Shown here: positions 1 through 8,078 of the stretch, piece after piece
Layout of the letters: each line of letters starts with the position of its first letter
How positions within the stretch are numbered: the stretch's first letter is position 1
Origin: Stutzerimonas stutzeri
GTDB lineage: Bacteria > Pseudomonadota > Gammaproteobacteria > Pseudomonadales > Pseudomonadaceae
Length of the DNA stretch: 64,000 nucleotides
Reading direction: 5' to 3'
NCBI RefSeq assembly: GCF_024448895.1
Contig: NZ_JAMOIC010000003.1
Span: 186,001 to 250,000 of the forward strand
Notes under the pieces: generated by a model
Told to the model about the DNA's origin: nothing
Database searches by the model: none
Seen by the model: the letters and a program-made list of their open reading frames with translations, nothing else
Position numbers and translations under genes: made by a program

Positions 1-900
1 GAAGTCCTTGTGTTCGGTGTGTTTCAGGTATTCCACGCGGGTCAGCAGCAGGCCGGCATTGGCGACGATGGAGCGCCCCGGCTCGAATACCAGTGCCAGA
101 TCGCGCCCGTCGATGCGCTTGCGTACGGCCTTGATGTAGTCACCGGCCAGCGGCGGCTGCTCTTCGCGATAGCGCACACCAAGCCCGCCACCGAGATCGA
201 GATGACGAATTCGAATACCGCGCACGGCGAGGCGGTCAATCAGCGCCAGCAGCCGATCAAGGGCATCGAGAAAGGGAGGCAGCGTGGTGAGCTGCGAGCC
301 AATGTGGCAATCCACGCCAACCACTTCGAGATTATTCAGCTCATGGGCTCGGGCATAGACCGCTTCAGCATCGGCGATAGCGATGCCGAACTTGTTTTCC
401 TTGAGGCCGGTAGAAATGTACGGGTGGGTACCGGCATCGACATCCGGATTGACCCGCAGCGACACCGGCGCAACGGCGCCAAGTTCGGCAGCGACTTGCT
501 GCAGCCGCTCAAGCTCTTCGGTGGATTCGACGTTGAAACAGTGAACGCCAACCTCCAACGCGCGACGCATGTCATCACGCGTCTTGCCAACGCCTGAGAA
601 CACAATGCGATCCGGCTGCCCGCCGGCTGCCAGGACCCGCTCCAGCTCACCGCGCGAAACGATATCGAAACCTGCCCCCAGGCGGGCCAGCACGTTCAAA
701 ACACCGAGGTTCGAATTCGCCTTGACGGCAAAGCAGACCAGATGGGGCATGCCTTTCAATGCATCTGCGTAGGCACGGTACTGAGCCTCGATGTGTGCCC
801 GGGAATAAACGTAGGTCGGGGTGCCGAAGCGTTGCGCGAGAGCGGGCAGCGCCACGCCCTCCGCGAAGAGTTGACCGTCGCGGTACGAGAAGGCCTCCAT
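1..900 (-). CDS. lysA: Diaminopimelate decarboxylase LysA (3' end cut by window)
   Basis: Catalyses the last step of lysine synthesis, PLP-dependent decarboxylation of meso-diaminopimelate, in the cytosol. The minus-strand frame is open from an ATG at 898-900 to the window edge, giving the first 300 residues or so of a protein usually about 415 long. The PLP lysine lies in CFAVKANSN (Lys60), followed by the barrel motifs VDCHIGSQ, LDLGGGLG and FEPGRS. An AGGAGG ribosome site lies just before the ATG. It follows lptM on the same strand with an 11-base gap, the usual lptM-lysA-dapF arrangement. The C-terminal domain is outside the window. Identity is certain. Confidence 0.97.
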   Translation of the reverse strand, partial: MEAFSYRDGQLFAEGVALPALAQRFGTPTYVYSRAHIEAQYRAYADALKGMPHLVCFAVKANSNLGVLNVLARLGAGFDIVSRGELERVLAAGGQPDRIVFSGVGKTRDDMRRALEVGVHCFNVESTEELERLQQVAAELGAVAPVSLRVNPDVDAGTHPYISTGLKENKFGIAIADAEAVYARAHELNNLEVVGVDCHIGSQLTTLPPFLDALDRLLALIDRLAVRGIRIRHLDLGGGLGVRYREEQPPLAGDYIKAVRKRIDGRDLALVFEPGRSIVANAGLLLTRVEYLKHTEHKDF

Positions 901-911
901 GGAATGCCTCC

Positions 912-1052
912 TTACAGTTCGAATCGGTCTTTGGAACGTTCTTTGGCGGTAGCCTCGTCGTCCGGAAGATAGAGCGGGCCTTTCTGGCCACAGCCAGCGA
1001 GCGCGGAAGCAAGAACCGCAAGTGCAATGAGTGGAAGCAGCAGACGCTTCAT
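912..1052 (-). CDS. lptM: Small lipoprotein LptM (YifL family)
   Basis: A 46-residue lipoprotein. It starts [10 protein letters not shown], has a hydrophobic signal peptide and a lipobox ALAGC with the lipidated cysteine at position 21, followed by the family hallmark GQKGPLYLP. In E. coli LptM helps the LPS translocon protein LptD mature in the outer membrane; the same role is inferred here. It sits between cyaY (divergent) and lysA (same strand, 11-base gap), as yifL sits beside cyaY and dapF in enterics. AGGAT precedes the ATG by about 9 bases. Only the length makes it easy to miss. Confidence 0.93.
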   Translation of the reverse strand: MKRLLLPLIALAVLASALAGCGQKGPLYLPDDEATAKERSKDRFEL

Positions 1053-1251
1053 TGGGGTGCAATCCTAGAAAAATCGATGGGCCGGAGTATACCCAGCACC
1101 CACCGGATTGCCTATGTGGCCGCGCTCGCCGGCAGGGCGGGCATGCACTCCATCGGTGTGCCGCTCGCTAGACGCGGCGATCGCCTGCTAAGCTCGCCGC
1201 CATCATCGGGCGGCCCAGCGCCGCCGCATCACCGTACCGAGGAAATGATTC

Positions 1252-1584
1252 ATGAGTCTGAGCGAAGCGCGCTTTCACGATCTGGTCGATGCCGTACAGG
1301 AAGAAATCGAAGACGTGTTCGATCACAGCGGTCTGGACGTCGATCTGGAAAACTCGGGCGGCGTGCTGACCGTGCGTTTCGAAAACGGTACACAGCTGAT
1401 TTTCAGCCGTCAGCCGGCGCTGCGCCAACTATGGGTCGCCGCGCGCTCGGGGGGCTTTCACTTCGATTACGACGAGTCCGCTTCGTTGTGGATCTGCGAT
1501 GCCAACGACGAGCGTCTCGGCGAACTGCTGGTGCGCGTCACCCAGGAGCAGGGCGGTGAGTCGGTGGAATTCGAGGATCTGTAA
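1252..1584 (+). CDS. cyaY: Frataxin-like protein CyaY
   Basis: A 110-residue bacterial frataxin that binds iron and modulates Fe-S cluster assembly on IscS/IscU. The N-terminal helix is strongly acidic (EARFHDLVDAVQEEIEDVF), which is the iron-binding ridge of the family. The beta-sheet motifs follow: a glycine-rich turn, LIFSRQPALRQLWVA and GFHFDY. Length matches the family. GAGGAAATGATTC supplies the ribosome site. It is divergent from lptM/lysA and is followed by a strong hairpin terminator, so it is probably monocistronic. Confidence 0.96.
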   Translation: MSLSEARFHDLVDAVQEEIEDVFDHSGLDVDLENSGGVLTVRFENGTQLIFSRQPALRQLWVAARSGGFHFDYDESASLWICDANDERLGELLVRVTQEQGGESVEFEDL

Positions 1585-1677
1585 ACCGGACAGTGGCCGT
1601 GTCGCCCGCTGCGCCGGGGCTGCTAAGCCCGCACCCTTGCTTATTTAATGAGCTGTGATAGGGTCGGTTTCAGGTTT

Positions 1678-1711
1678 AAAAACCCCGCCTTCGGGCGGGG
1701 TTTTGTTTTTT
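1678..1711 (+). terminator. Rho-independent terminator after cyaY
   Basis: CCCCGCC and GGCGGGG pair around a TTCG tetraloop, flanked by A-runs on the left and a T-rich tail (TTTTGTTTTTTT) on the right. It lies 95 bases after the cyaY stop and before rnk. The A/T symmetry would also allow some function on the other strand. Confidence 0.9.
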
Positions 1712-1748
1712 TGTCTGTTCTACTTTTTTCAGGAGCTCATCCGGCCTC

Positions 1749-2156
1749 ATGACCAGCGCACCGCCCATCATCATCACTCAACCCGATCTTCAGCGGCTCG
1801 AGCGTCTGCTCGATGGCCTGGCTGACTACGGTCCGGCAGCCGAGGCGCTCGAAGAAGAGCTGTCTCGTGCCCAGGTGGTCGAGCGCAGCGAATTGCCCGC
1901 CGGCGTGGTTTCCATGAATTCCCGTGTTCATTGTCGCGAAGAGGGGAGCGGCAAGGACTATCATCTGACCCTGGTCTTCCCACAAGACGCAGGAAAAGAT
2001 GGCACGGTTTCCGTTCTGGCGCCGGTCGGCACCGCATTGCTAGGCATGACGGTCGGCCAGCACATCGATTGGCCGACGCCTGGAGGCAAGGTCCTCAAAC
2101 TTACGCTGCTGGCTGTCGAATACCAGCCGGAAGCGGCCGGCGACGTCCACCTCTGA
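1749..2156 (+). CDS. rnk: Nucleoside diphosphate kinase regulator Rnk
   Basis: A 135-residue GreA/GreB-family protein without a full Gre coiled coil. It has a short N-terminal helical segment (LQRLERLLDGL, EALEEELSRAQVV) and a C-terminal FKBP-like GreA domain ending in VLAPVGTALLGMTVGQHIDWPTPGG, the family signature. Rnk binds RNA polymerase; in P. aeruginosa and E. coli it also affects nucleotide pools and alginate synthesis. Length matches. A purine-rich AGGAG lies about 13 bases before the ATG, farther than ideal. It is convergent with cyaA, with 29 bases between the stops. Confidence 0.93.
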   Translation: MTSAPPIIITQPDLQRLERLLDGLADYGPAAEALEEELSRAQVVERSELPAGVVSMNSRVHCREEGSGKDYHLTLVFPQDAGKDGTVSVLAPVGTALLGMTVGQHIDWPTPGGKVLKLTLLAVEYQPEAAGDVHL

Positions 2157-2185
2157 AGGCCCCCGCCTAACCCGGCTGCTGGACG

Positions 2186-5017
2186 TCAGAGCGCGCTTAA
2201 CGCTTGATTGAGGCTCGCTTCTAGCTGCGCCTTGTAACGCAGGTGCTGGACTGTCTGAGCGCGCCCCGTGCCGTGCAGGCCGGACAGGTCGAGATCAGTG
2301 ATGTAGCAGGGATAGCGCTCGCCGCCTCGTCGCTGCGCAAGAATGTAGTGCGCAACCGCCGCGAACAATTCTGCTCCATATTCCAGGCTCGAAAACTCCT
2401 GATGGTTGCAATACAGAGTGACATGCGAGCGGCCCCGTTCGCATGGCTCGACGATCGCTTGTATGTCGTAGAACGGGTCGCTGGGTTCTTCGCGCGGTGC
2501 AGGTCTGCGCTCAATGTCCAGCGAGCGTTCTGCTGCCAGTCCCGATAATCGGTAAAAAAGAATATCCATCGCGGCCAGGCGGCTTTCTTCGAAGGGCAGT
2601 TGCGTGTTGCTGCGATAGCTCACTGACTGGAGAAAGCGCAGCAGTGGTGTCAGCAGGCTTTGCTCGTCGCGGTAGGGTTGCTGCTGGCGCCAGAGTGCGT
2701 TGAATTCGTCGAGTACCGTCAATTCTGCCATGTCGCCCTGGGCGCGATAGAAGACCTGAAGGCAATGCGGTCTGGCCTGGGTGAGGATCAGCGAAAGGTC
2801 GGTGCCTTCCAGAGTTTTACGGTCTACCCTGATCGGCCTTACCTCTTGGTGCGCCTCACCTAGATGCTCCAGTAATGCAGCCATATCGCTCAAGGATGTG
2901 TGTCGAATGTTGCCGGCAATCAGGTCGAGCATGTGAAAGTGCTGGCGGACCTGAAGCAGATACCGGCTGTCTTCTGGCTCGTCGAGCACTGCCTGGGCAT
3001 CCATGAACACGGTTTCGACCCGTCGAGAAAGCGCCATGCCTGCGTTACGGCTGAAACATCGCACCTGAAAACTAGGTCGCTCGCCATGGGCTGGTAGCAC
3101 GTGCAGATAATCGCGTAGACACTCAGCCAGCGGGGCGGGGTTCTCGTAGCGTGTAGCGATTAGTTCATTCCAGCTGTTCAGTGTGAGCTGATCAATGCTG
3201 AGCACCAGATTTTCCCGCGCGACGCCTTGCCCCAATGAGTCGGACAGCTCATCGAATGACAGCGGATGCGCAGGGCTTAGCGGATCAATGCCAACGTTCA
3301 GGAGCAGCAGTACTTTCACTGGGTTCGCCGCGCTAAGCAGAGCGTCGTCCGAAACTGCTTGAGGCGGCATTGGAAGGGCTTGGCGCACGTCGGTAAGCAA
3401 GGCGAACAGCTCGGCCTCGGTCAGTCCACTGTCCCCAGGATGCAGCGCGACATGCGTTGCTGTATCGATCACGCCGTTACGGTGACACCAGGCCAGCAGA
3501 GGGACCAGCTCCCGCGAGCGTTTAAGGGGAGAGAAATTGGTGATCTGCCTGGCCGTCAGGTTGCCTTCGTACAGCGCCCAGGACACATCGTCGGCTGCAT
3601 CGTAGCCTTGTACGAGCGTCAGGCTGTGTTCGGCCAGATCCGGGGCAATGCCCAGGTTGATCGTTTCGATTTTGCCGGCCTTGCGCTCGATTGCCGCGTG
3701 CAGGCGCCTGCCGAGCACGCCGAAATCTCGGCCGTTGATGCTGCTGATGATCTGCAGGCGGCGGGCGAACTCGCTGAGAAACCGGTAGCCGTAGGTCAGT
3801 TCGTTGACCAGTGCTCGCCGCTCTTCCACCACGCGGCGGACCTTCCACTGGCAGCGCGCATCGAGTTGGGCAAATTGGCGCTCGTCCCAATTCCAATCTG
3901 ACGCGAGGCGCTCGAGGAGTCTTCTTTTCCAGCTCTTGGTGCGGTTACTGGGTGGTTGGCTGAGCGGTTTGTTGACCTTCAGATACAGGCAGCGACGCAG
4001 CAAGGCCAGCCGCTCATGGTCGGCGCGCAAGGTGAGGTAACGCTCGATTCTGCGGTAAGCGACGATGTAGGGGTCAAGCTCGTCCAGTTCCAGGCGATTG
4101 GCGTATACCGCCTGTTTGAAGTCCAGGCTGAGGCAGCGCACGCCGGGATGCTCGCTGGCGTAAATCTCAACCAGCAGAAGCTTGAATAGCGACTTGTAGG
4201 GTGACTCGATGGCCTTGTACAGCTGCCACAGACCGGCGCCGAGGTACTCGCCAGGCGGGATGTGGGCGAGGCTGCCAAAATCCAGAACTTCGTCGCTGCG
4301 CACGAAGCGCTTGTCCAGCAGGATCCGCACGTATTCACTGTAGCGATGCTCCTCATAGTCGGGCACCAGCCACCAGAGCGGCGTACGCCCTCCGAGCCAG
4401 ATCGCGGTTCGGTAGAACTCATCGAGCAGCAGGTAATGCTGGGTGGTGCCGCAATCATCAGAGGTCAGTTTCGCGTCGCGCTCGCCCTGCGTGAAGCGCA
4501 CCGGATCGATCAGGAAAAAGTGTGCTTCGCTGCCCTGGGTCGCTGCCCATGCTTGCAGCAGGTCGCATTTGCGTTGCAGCTCGCCAAGCTGCTGCGCCGA
4601 CAGGTCAGGGTCATGGCAGACCCATACGTCGAGGTCGCTCTGATCATCCTGGGCAACGGTCCCCAGGCTGCCCATCAGGAACAGACCGAGAATCGGTTGG
4701 TGCGCCTTGCCTCGCGTCGGCTTGTGGGAAAACGAACGGCTCAGGCGCTGGGCCTCTGCAAGCGTGTCCTCGTCAGGCTCGAATCCCGCCAGGCCAGCCG
4801 GCGTGGCGCTGGATACGTAGCCGGGCAGAATCGGGTGATTGACGTGAAACAGCAGCGGCAGCAGCGTGAGGACGGCCTGCTGACGAGACGACATGCTCAG
4901 GCGGGTGCGTTCCAGGCGTGCCGTATTCAATGTAAGGAAGCGAGCACGTAGCGCAGCGAGCACCTTGCGATCGATCCCCTCTTCGAGGATGGGCCGTATT
5001 TCCTGTAGGCGCGTCAT
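2186..5017 (-). CDS. cyaA: Class I adenylate cyclase CyaA
   Basis: A 943-residue class I adenylate cyclase that makes cAMP from ATP in the cytosol; in Pseudomonas it feeds Vfr-type regulation. Hallmarks are the N-terminal catalytic region with GLFLMGSLGTVAQDDQSDLD (the nucleotidyltransferase G-S and D-x-D motif), then VWVCHD, FFLIDP and the long all-alpha C-terminal regulatory half. Length is slightly above the enteric enzyme (848). The start at 5017 is followed directly by the conserved opening IRPILEEGIDRKVLAALRARF. No strong Shine-Dalgarno sequence is visible. Several long antisense frames exist inside but have no family features. Confidence 0.95.
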   Translation of the reverse strand: MTRLQEIRPILEEGIDRKVLAALRARFLTLNTARLERTRLSMSSRQQAVLTLLPLLFHVNHPILPGYVSSATPAGLAGFEPDEDTLAEAQRLSRSFSHKPTRGKAHQPILGLFLMGSLGTVAQDDQSDLDVWVCHDPDLSAQQLGELQRKCDLLQAWAATQGSEAHFFLIDPVRFTQGERDAKLTSDDCGTTQHYLLLDEFYRTAIWLGGRTPLWWLVPDYEEHRYSEYVRILLDKRFVRSDEVLDFGSLAHIPPGEYLGAGLWQLYKAIESPYKSLFKLLLVEIYASEHPGVRCLSLDFKQAVYANRLELDELDPYIVAYRRIERYLTLRADHERLALLRRCLYLKVNKPLSQPPSNRTKSWKRRLLERLASDWNWDERQFAQLDARCQWKVRRVVEERRALVNELTYGYRFLSEFARRLQIISSINGRDFGVLGRRLHAAIERKAGKIETINLGIAPDLAEHSLTLVQGYDAADDVSWALYEGNLTARQITNFSPLKRSRELVPLLAWCHRNGVIDTATHVALHPGDSGLTEAELFALLTDVRQALPMPPQAVSDDALLSAANPVKVLLLLNVGIDPLSPAHPLSFDELSDSLGQGVARENLVLSIDQLTLNSWNELIATRYENPAPLAECLRDYLHVLPAHGERPSFQVRCFSRNAGMALSRRVETVFMDAQAVLDEPEDSRYLLQVRQHFHMLDLIAGNIRHTSLSDMAALLEHLGEAHQEVRPIRVDRKTLEGTDLSLILTQARPHCLQVFYRAQGDMAELTVLDEFNALWRQQQPYRDEQSLLTPLLRFLQSVSYRSNTQLPFEESRLAAMDILFYRLSGLAAERSLDIERRPAPREEPSDPFYDIQAIVEPCERGRSHVTLYCNHQEFSSLEYGAELFAAVAHYILAQRRGGERYPCYITDLDLSGLHGTGRAQTVQHLRYKAQLEASLNQALSAL

Positions 5018-5200
5018 GGGGCGGTTCGTTCAGGCAAGCGAAGTTGTCCGACATGTTGATCGTGAAAGCGCGAAAGTTAACACGGGTCCGGGCTCCAGGG
5101 AAAAACTGCAACGGCAGTCGGCAGCGCCCCTGGATCAGCAGTGTTGCGACCAGACCCGCTTGAGCCGTGTTCGCTCGATCAAAGGCCTGGTCGCTCGCTC

Positions 5201-5446
5201 TTACGCCGAGGCTGTCTCCGACATAATGGTCAACAACACCTGAGCATGCTCCGCAGCATCACGGCCGAGGCCGGTCAGATAGCCGCCGTCGGGCTGGGTC
5301 GTCAGGCCTTTGGCGTGCAGGCGCTTCGCAGCGGCAATGGCTGCACTATCTGCGTCGTGGTGGACTTTCAGACCTTCGGTTTTGTTTTCAAGGTTGAACA
5401 GGCGAAGAATTTCCAGCTCGGCTACCAGTTCTGGGGTGTAGGACAT
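5201..5446 (-). CDS. Small conserved protein, TIGR02647 family
   Basis: An 81-residue cytosolic protein of unknown function found in Pseudomonas and relatives near cyaA. The family pattern is the start MSYTPELVAELEILRLFNL, a helical middle with H-x-D-A, and the end TGLGRDAAEHAQ. I chose the internal ATG at 5446 because GAGGAGCAGAC precedes it and family members begin there. The 21 extra upstream codons have no ribosome site and low-complexity content. It lies between cyaA and an 89-residue gene on the same strand. Function is not known to me. Confidence 0.85.
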   Translation of the reverse strand: MSYTPELVAELEILRLFNLENKTEGLKVHHDADSAAIAAAKRLHAKGLTTQPDGGYLTGLGRDAAEHAQVLLTIMSETASA

Positions 5447-5523
5447 GTCTGCTCCTCGGGATGGTGGGATAAGCCCTGTTTGCGAAGTGTAGATGTTGTT
5501 GGCCGGCATGCTGCTGTCTTGGA

Positions 5524-5793
5524 CTATTCGGCCAGTTCCGGCAGCTTGCGCAGTTGCGTTTCGTACACCTCGATGTCGAATGCGCGGTCCTCGGCGAGCA
5601 TGTCGCGGATTTCCCGCGCCAGCACCAGTGCCATCAGCTTGATGATTTCATCACGCTCGTAGCCAACCAGCGTCAGCTTGTTCAGCGTTGCTTGCGCCGC
5701 TGCAGGTTCGCCGGCTTCGAGCTGGTTTTCGATAGCCTGAATCAGGGTTTCTTCCGCAAAGGTTTCGTCGTCGTCGGATGTAACGTCGTTCAT
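5524..5793 (-). CDS. Conserved hypothetical, acidic 89-residue protein
   Basis: An 89-residue, strongly acidic, predicted all-helical protein. It opens with an acidic stretch (SDDDETFAEE) and continues with amphipathic helices (LIQAIENQLEAGEPAAAQATLNKL; DEIIKLMALVLAREIRDMLAEDR). GAGAG lies about 8 bases before the ATG. It is on the same strand as the TIGR02647 gene and cyaA and divergent from corA. I recognise the neighbourhood (cyaA-to-corA genes of Pseudomonas) but no function. Codon use resembles its neighbours, so it looks like a real gene. Confidence 0.8.
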   Translation of the reverse strand: MNDVTSDDDETFAEETLIQAIENQLEAGEPAAAQATLNKLTLVGYERDEIIKLMALVLAREIRDMLAEDRAFDIEVYETQLRKLPELAE

Positions 5794-5937
5794 GTCGCAA
5801 ACTCTCAGTCAGTAAAATCCGGATAGCGTGTTGAAGAGCGCGCCTGCAAAGTAGCCCGCGCGGCAAGGACCGTCTGAACGCTTCGCTTAGGTCGGTTTCT
5901 ATTCCTACTATGGACCATCGAGAACGCGACTACAGCA

Positions 5938-6903
5938 ATGATCACCTTTCACTGTCTTGAAAACGGCTCCCTTGTACGGCGCCCTGCTGAAAATTTGCAG
6001 GCGATTCCCGACAATGCGCTATGGATCGACCTCCTTTCTCCTGAGCCGGAAGAGGAGCGCTTCATCGAGTCGACGCTGCGACTCGATATTCCGACCCGCG
6101 AAGAGCTTGCGGAGATCGAGGATTCGTCGCGCTTTTACGATGAAGACGGCGCGATATTCATGACCACTACGGTGGTGATGGGAATCGCGGATCGGCGTCC
6201 GGAAAATGCTGAAGTGACGTTTGTGCTCACCAATCAATGCCTGGTGACGGTTCGCTACAGCGAGCTCAGCGCGTTCCGCCAGTTCGAGGCGAAAAGCTCC
6301 CGCCAGCCCTCGACCTTTTCCTCCAGCCACCAGATATTTCTTGGGCTCGCCGACGCAGTGGTGGATCGCATCGCTGATGTGCTGGAAAACGTTCAGATCC
6401 AGTTGCAGACATTGTCCCGGTGCATTTTCGATAAGCAAAAGGATCAGCGCACCGATCTGCAGCAGATCATTCAGCAGCTGGGTCAGCATCGATCGCTATT
6501 GTCACAGCTGGGCGAAAGTCTGTTCAGTTCGAGCCGGTTGATCGCCTTTTATCGCCTGCACGCAAATGAGTCCAAGCAAGGCGTAGGTAAGGGTTTGTTG
6601 AAAGCGCTGGAGCGCGATGTCCGTTCGCTGGGCGAGCATCAGGCACGTCTGTTGGGCGACATCGCCTTTCTGCTCGATGCCACTCTGGGGCTGATCAACA
6701 TCGAGCAGAACGCGATCATCAAGGTGTTTTCCATCGCTGCAGTGCTGTTCCTGCCCCCAACCCTGGTGGGTACGGTCTACGGCATGAACTTCGATCGCAT
6801 GCCTGAGCTCAGCTGGTCGCTTGGTTACCCGATGGCGCTGGGGATGATGGTTATCTCGGCGATCATCCCCTACGCCTGGTTCAAATTCCGCAACTGGCTC
6901 TGA
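5938..6903 (+). CDS. corA: Magnesium/cobalt channel CorA
   Basis: A 321-residue CorA-family divalent cation channel of the inner membrane. It has a large N-terminal cytosolic funnel domain, a long pore helix, and two C-terminal transmembrane segments (VFSIAAVLFLPPTLVGTVYGMNF and YPMALGMMVISAIIPYAWF) separated by the selectivity motif YGMNF at 281-285. It ends with a basic tail. Length matches the family. Its stop codon abuts the stop of the convergent membrane-protein gene, the two together forming TGATCA. No leader element of the kind that senses magnesium was recognised upstream. Confidence 0.96.
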   Translation: MITFHCLENGSLVRRPAENLQAIPDNALWIDLLSPEPEEERFIESTLRLDIPTREELAEIEDSSRFYDEDGAIFMTTTVVMGIADRRPENAEVTFVLTNQCLVTVRYSELSAFRQFEAKSSRQPSTFSSSHQIFLGLADAVVDRIADVLENVQIQLQTLSRCIFDKQKDQRTDLQQIIQQLGQHRSLLSQLGESLFSSSRLIAFYRLHANESKQGVGKGLLKALERDVRSLGEHQARLLGDIAFLLDATLGLINIEQNAIIKVFSIAAVLFLPPTLVGTVYGMNFDRMPELSWSLGYPMALGMMVISAIIPYAWFKFRNWL

Positions 6904-7431
6904 TCAGCCAAAAAAATACAGGACGACGCAGAACACTCCGAGTAAGGCCCAAACGCTACCGAAGATGATGGGGGTACGCAGGGAAAACATCAGCGTGCGC
7001 TTGTATCGCTGTCCGCCAGCCGGGCTGTTGCCTTCCCCGAACAGCGCCGAGTCATGGTTGGGCAGCAGCCCGACATTGCCCTCGGTCTGCAGAAGGTCGG
7101 CCTGCTTGCGATGCCAGCGCTCGATGACGTCATAACTGGCTCTGATGCCTGGTATCGCATGCAATGAGGTGATCAACCCGAGCAACGCCAATACGGTCGG
7201 TACCACGAGCCTGAACAGGCTTCCCCAATCAGGGTTGGTGTTGGCCATCGACGAGGCAAAGGCGATTATCAGAAACGACTGAGAAGACAGGTAGCCGCTA
7301 GTGCGGCTGGCCAGAAGCGTCGACTCGAAGTGGATTTCAGAGCGGTAGAAGTTCAGGCGCTCTTTGGGCGAGTCGAAGACTTCGGCGCCCTGCGTGTCCT
7401 GGTTGAGTAACAGTGTTTTTAGATCAGCCAT
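6904..7431 (-). CDS. Small multi-span membrane protein of unknown function
   Basis: A 175-residue protein from the ATG at 7431; a longer frame to 7563 would overlap the upstream acetyltransferase by 58 bases and has no better start. It has a soluble N-terminus with an amphipathic helix (ERLNFYRSEIHFESTLLASR), then hydrophobic segments SFLIIAFASSMA, LFRLVVPTVLALLGLITSL and a C-terminal IIFGSVWALLGVFCVVLYFF. This helix-plus-membrane-spans layout is reminiscent of widespread small proteins with two to four spans, some of the SLATT type. That is only a resemblance; I cannot assign a function. It lies in the corA-argH gap, which is variable among pseudomonads. Confidence 0.72.
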   Translation of the reverse strand: MADLKTLLLNQDTQGAEVFDSPKERLNFYRSEIHFESTLLASRTSGYLSSQSFLIIAFASSMANTNPDWGSLFRLVVPTVLALLGLITSLHAIPGIRASYDVIERWHRKQADLLQTEGNVGLLPNHDSALFGEGNSPAGGQRYKRTLMFSLRTPIIFGSVWALLGVFCVVLYFFG

Positions 7432-7505
7432 CAGGTCCGCTTCATCAGTGCGTGACCCTGTTTTGGTCGATGATCGCTGACCTGAGTTCCGTCCCAGCCA
7501 ACCGG

Positions 7506-7988
7506 TCAGGGTTGCTCGGCTAACGTGTGCAGGGCTGCGCCTGTCAGGCGATAGGTTGTCCATTCATCCTGCGGCCTGGCCCCGAGGGACTCGTAGAACT
7601 GGATCGCCGGTTCGTTCCAGTCCAGCACCGACCACTCGAAGCGACCGCACCCGCGAGACACTGCGATTCGGGCCAGGTGCTGGAGCAACGCCTTGCCCGC
7701 GCCTGTGCCGCGCGCCTCGGGTGTGACATAGAGGTCTTCCAGATAAAGCCCGTTGCAGCCTAGCCAGGTGGAGTAGTTGAAAAAGTAGACTGCATAGCCG
7801 ATCGGCTGACCGTTGCGCTCGCAGATCAGCGCGCTGGCGCTGGAGTCCTGCGCAAACAGGCTGGCTTCGATACCGGCAGCGTCGGTCTTCACCTCATGTT
7901 CGGCGCGCTCGTAGATTGCCAATTCGGTGATGAAGCGCAGAATCAGCGCGGCGTCATCGCGGATGGCGGGGCGAATGTGCAGCGACAT
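7506..7988 (-). CDS. GNAT-family N-acetyltransferase
   Basis: A 160-residue GNAT acetyltransferase that moves acetyl from acetyl-CoA to an unknown amine. It shows beta-strand 1 (LHIRPAIRDDA), the strand-4 segment LYLEDLYVTPEARGTGAGKALL with the R-x-x-G-x-G/A pyrophosphate loop, and the C-terminal WNEPAIQFYESLGARP. This pattern is close to diamine/thialysine acetyltransferases of the SpeG/Ssat type. GGAGAATTCA gives an ideal ribosome site for the ATG at 7988; an upstream in-frame TTG is rejected. It is followed 74 bases later by the membrane-protein gene on the same strand, possibly co-transcribed. Confidence 0.9.
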   Translation of the reverse strand: MSLHIRPAIRDDAALILRFITELAIYERAEHEVKTDAAGIEASLFAQDSSASALICERNGQPIGYAVYFFNYSTWLGCNGLYLEDLYVTPEARGTGAGKALLQHLARIAVSRGCGRFEWSVLDWNEPAIQFYESLGARPQDEWTTYRLTGAALHTLAEQP

Positions 7989-8078
7989 TGAATTCTCCAA
8001 TCTTGTGGCGGCGGGCCCACTCGCGATGGGGTTGGGTACAAGGCCCTCGCGAGCGAGCTCGATCCTGCGAAAAAGCGC

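Noticed and set aside
10-597. Long plus-strand open frame
   Set aside because: It is antisense to lysA, whose minus-strand protein has all family motifs; the plus frame has none.
759-1559. 266-codon plus-strand frame across lptM and cyaY
   Set aside because: Arg-rich, no family features; it overlaps two recognisable genes in other frames.
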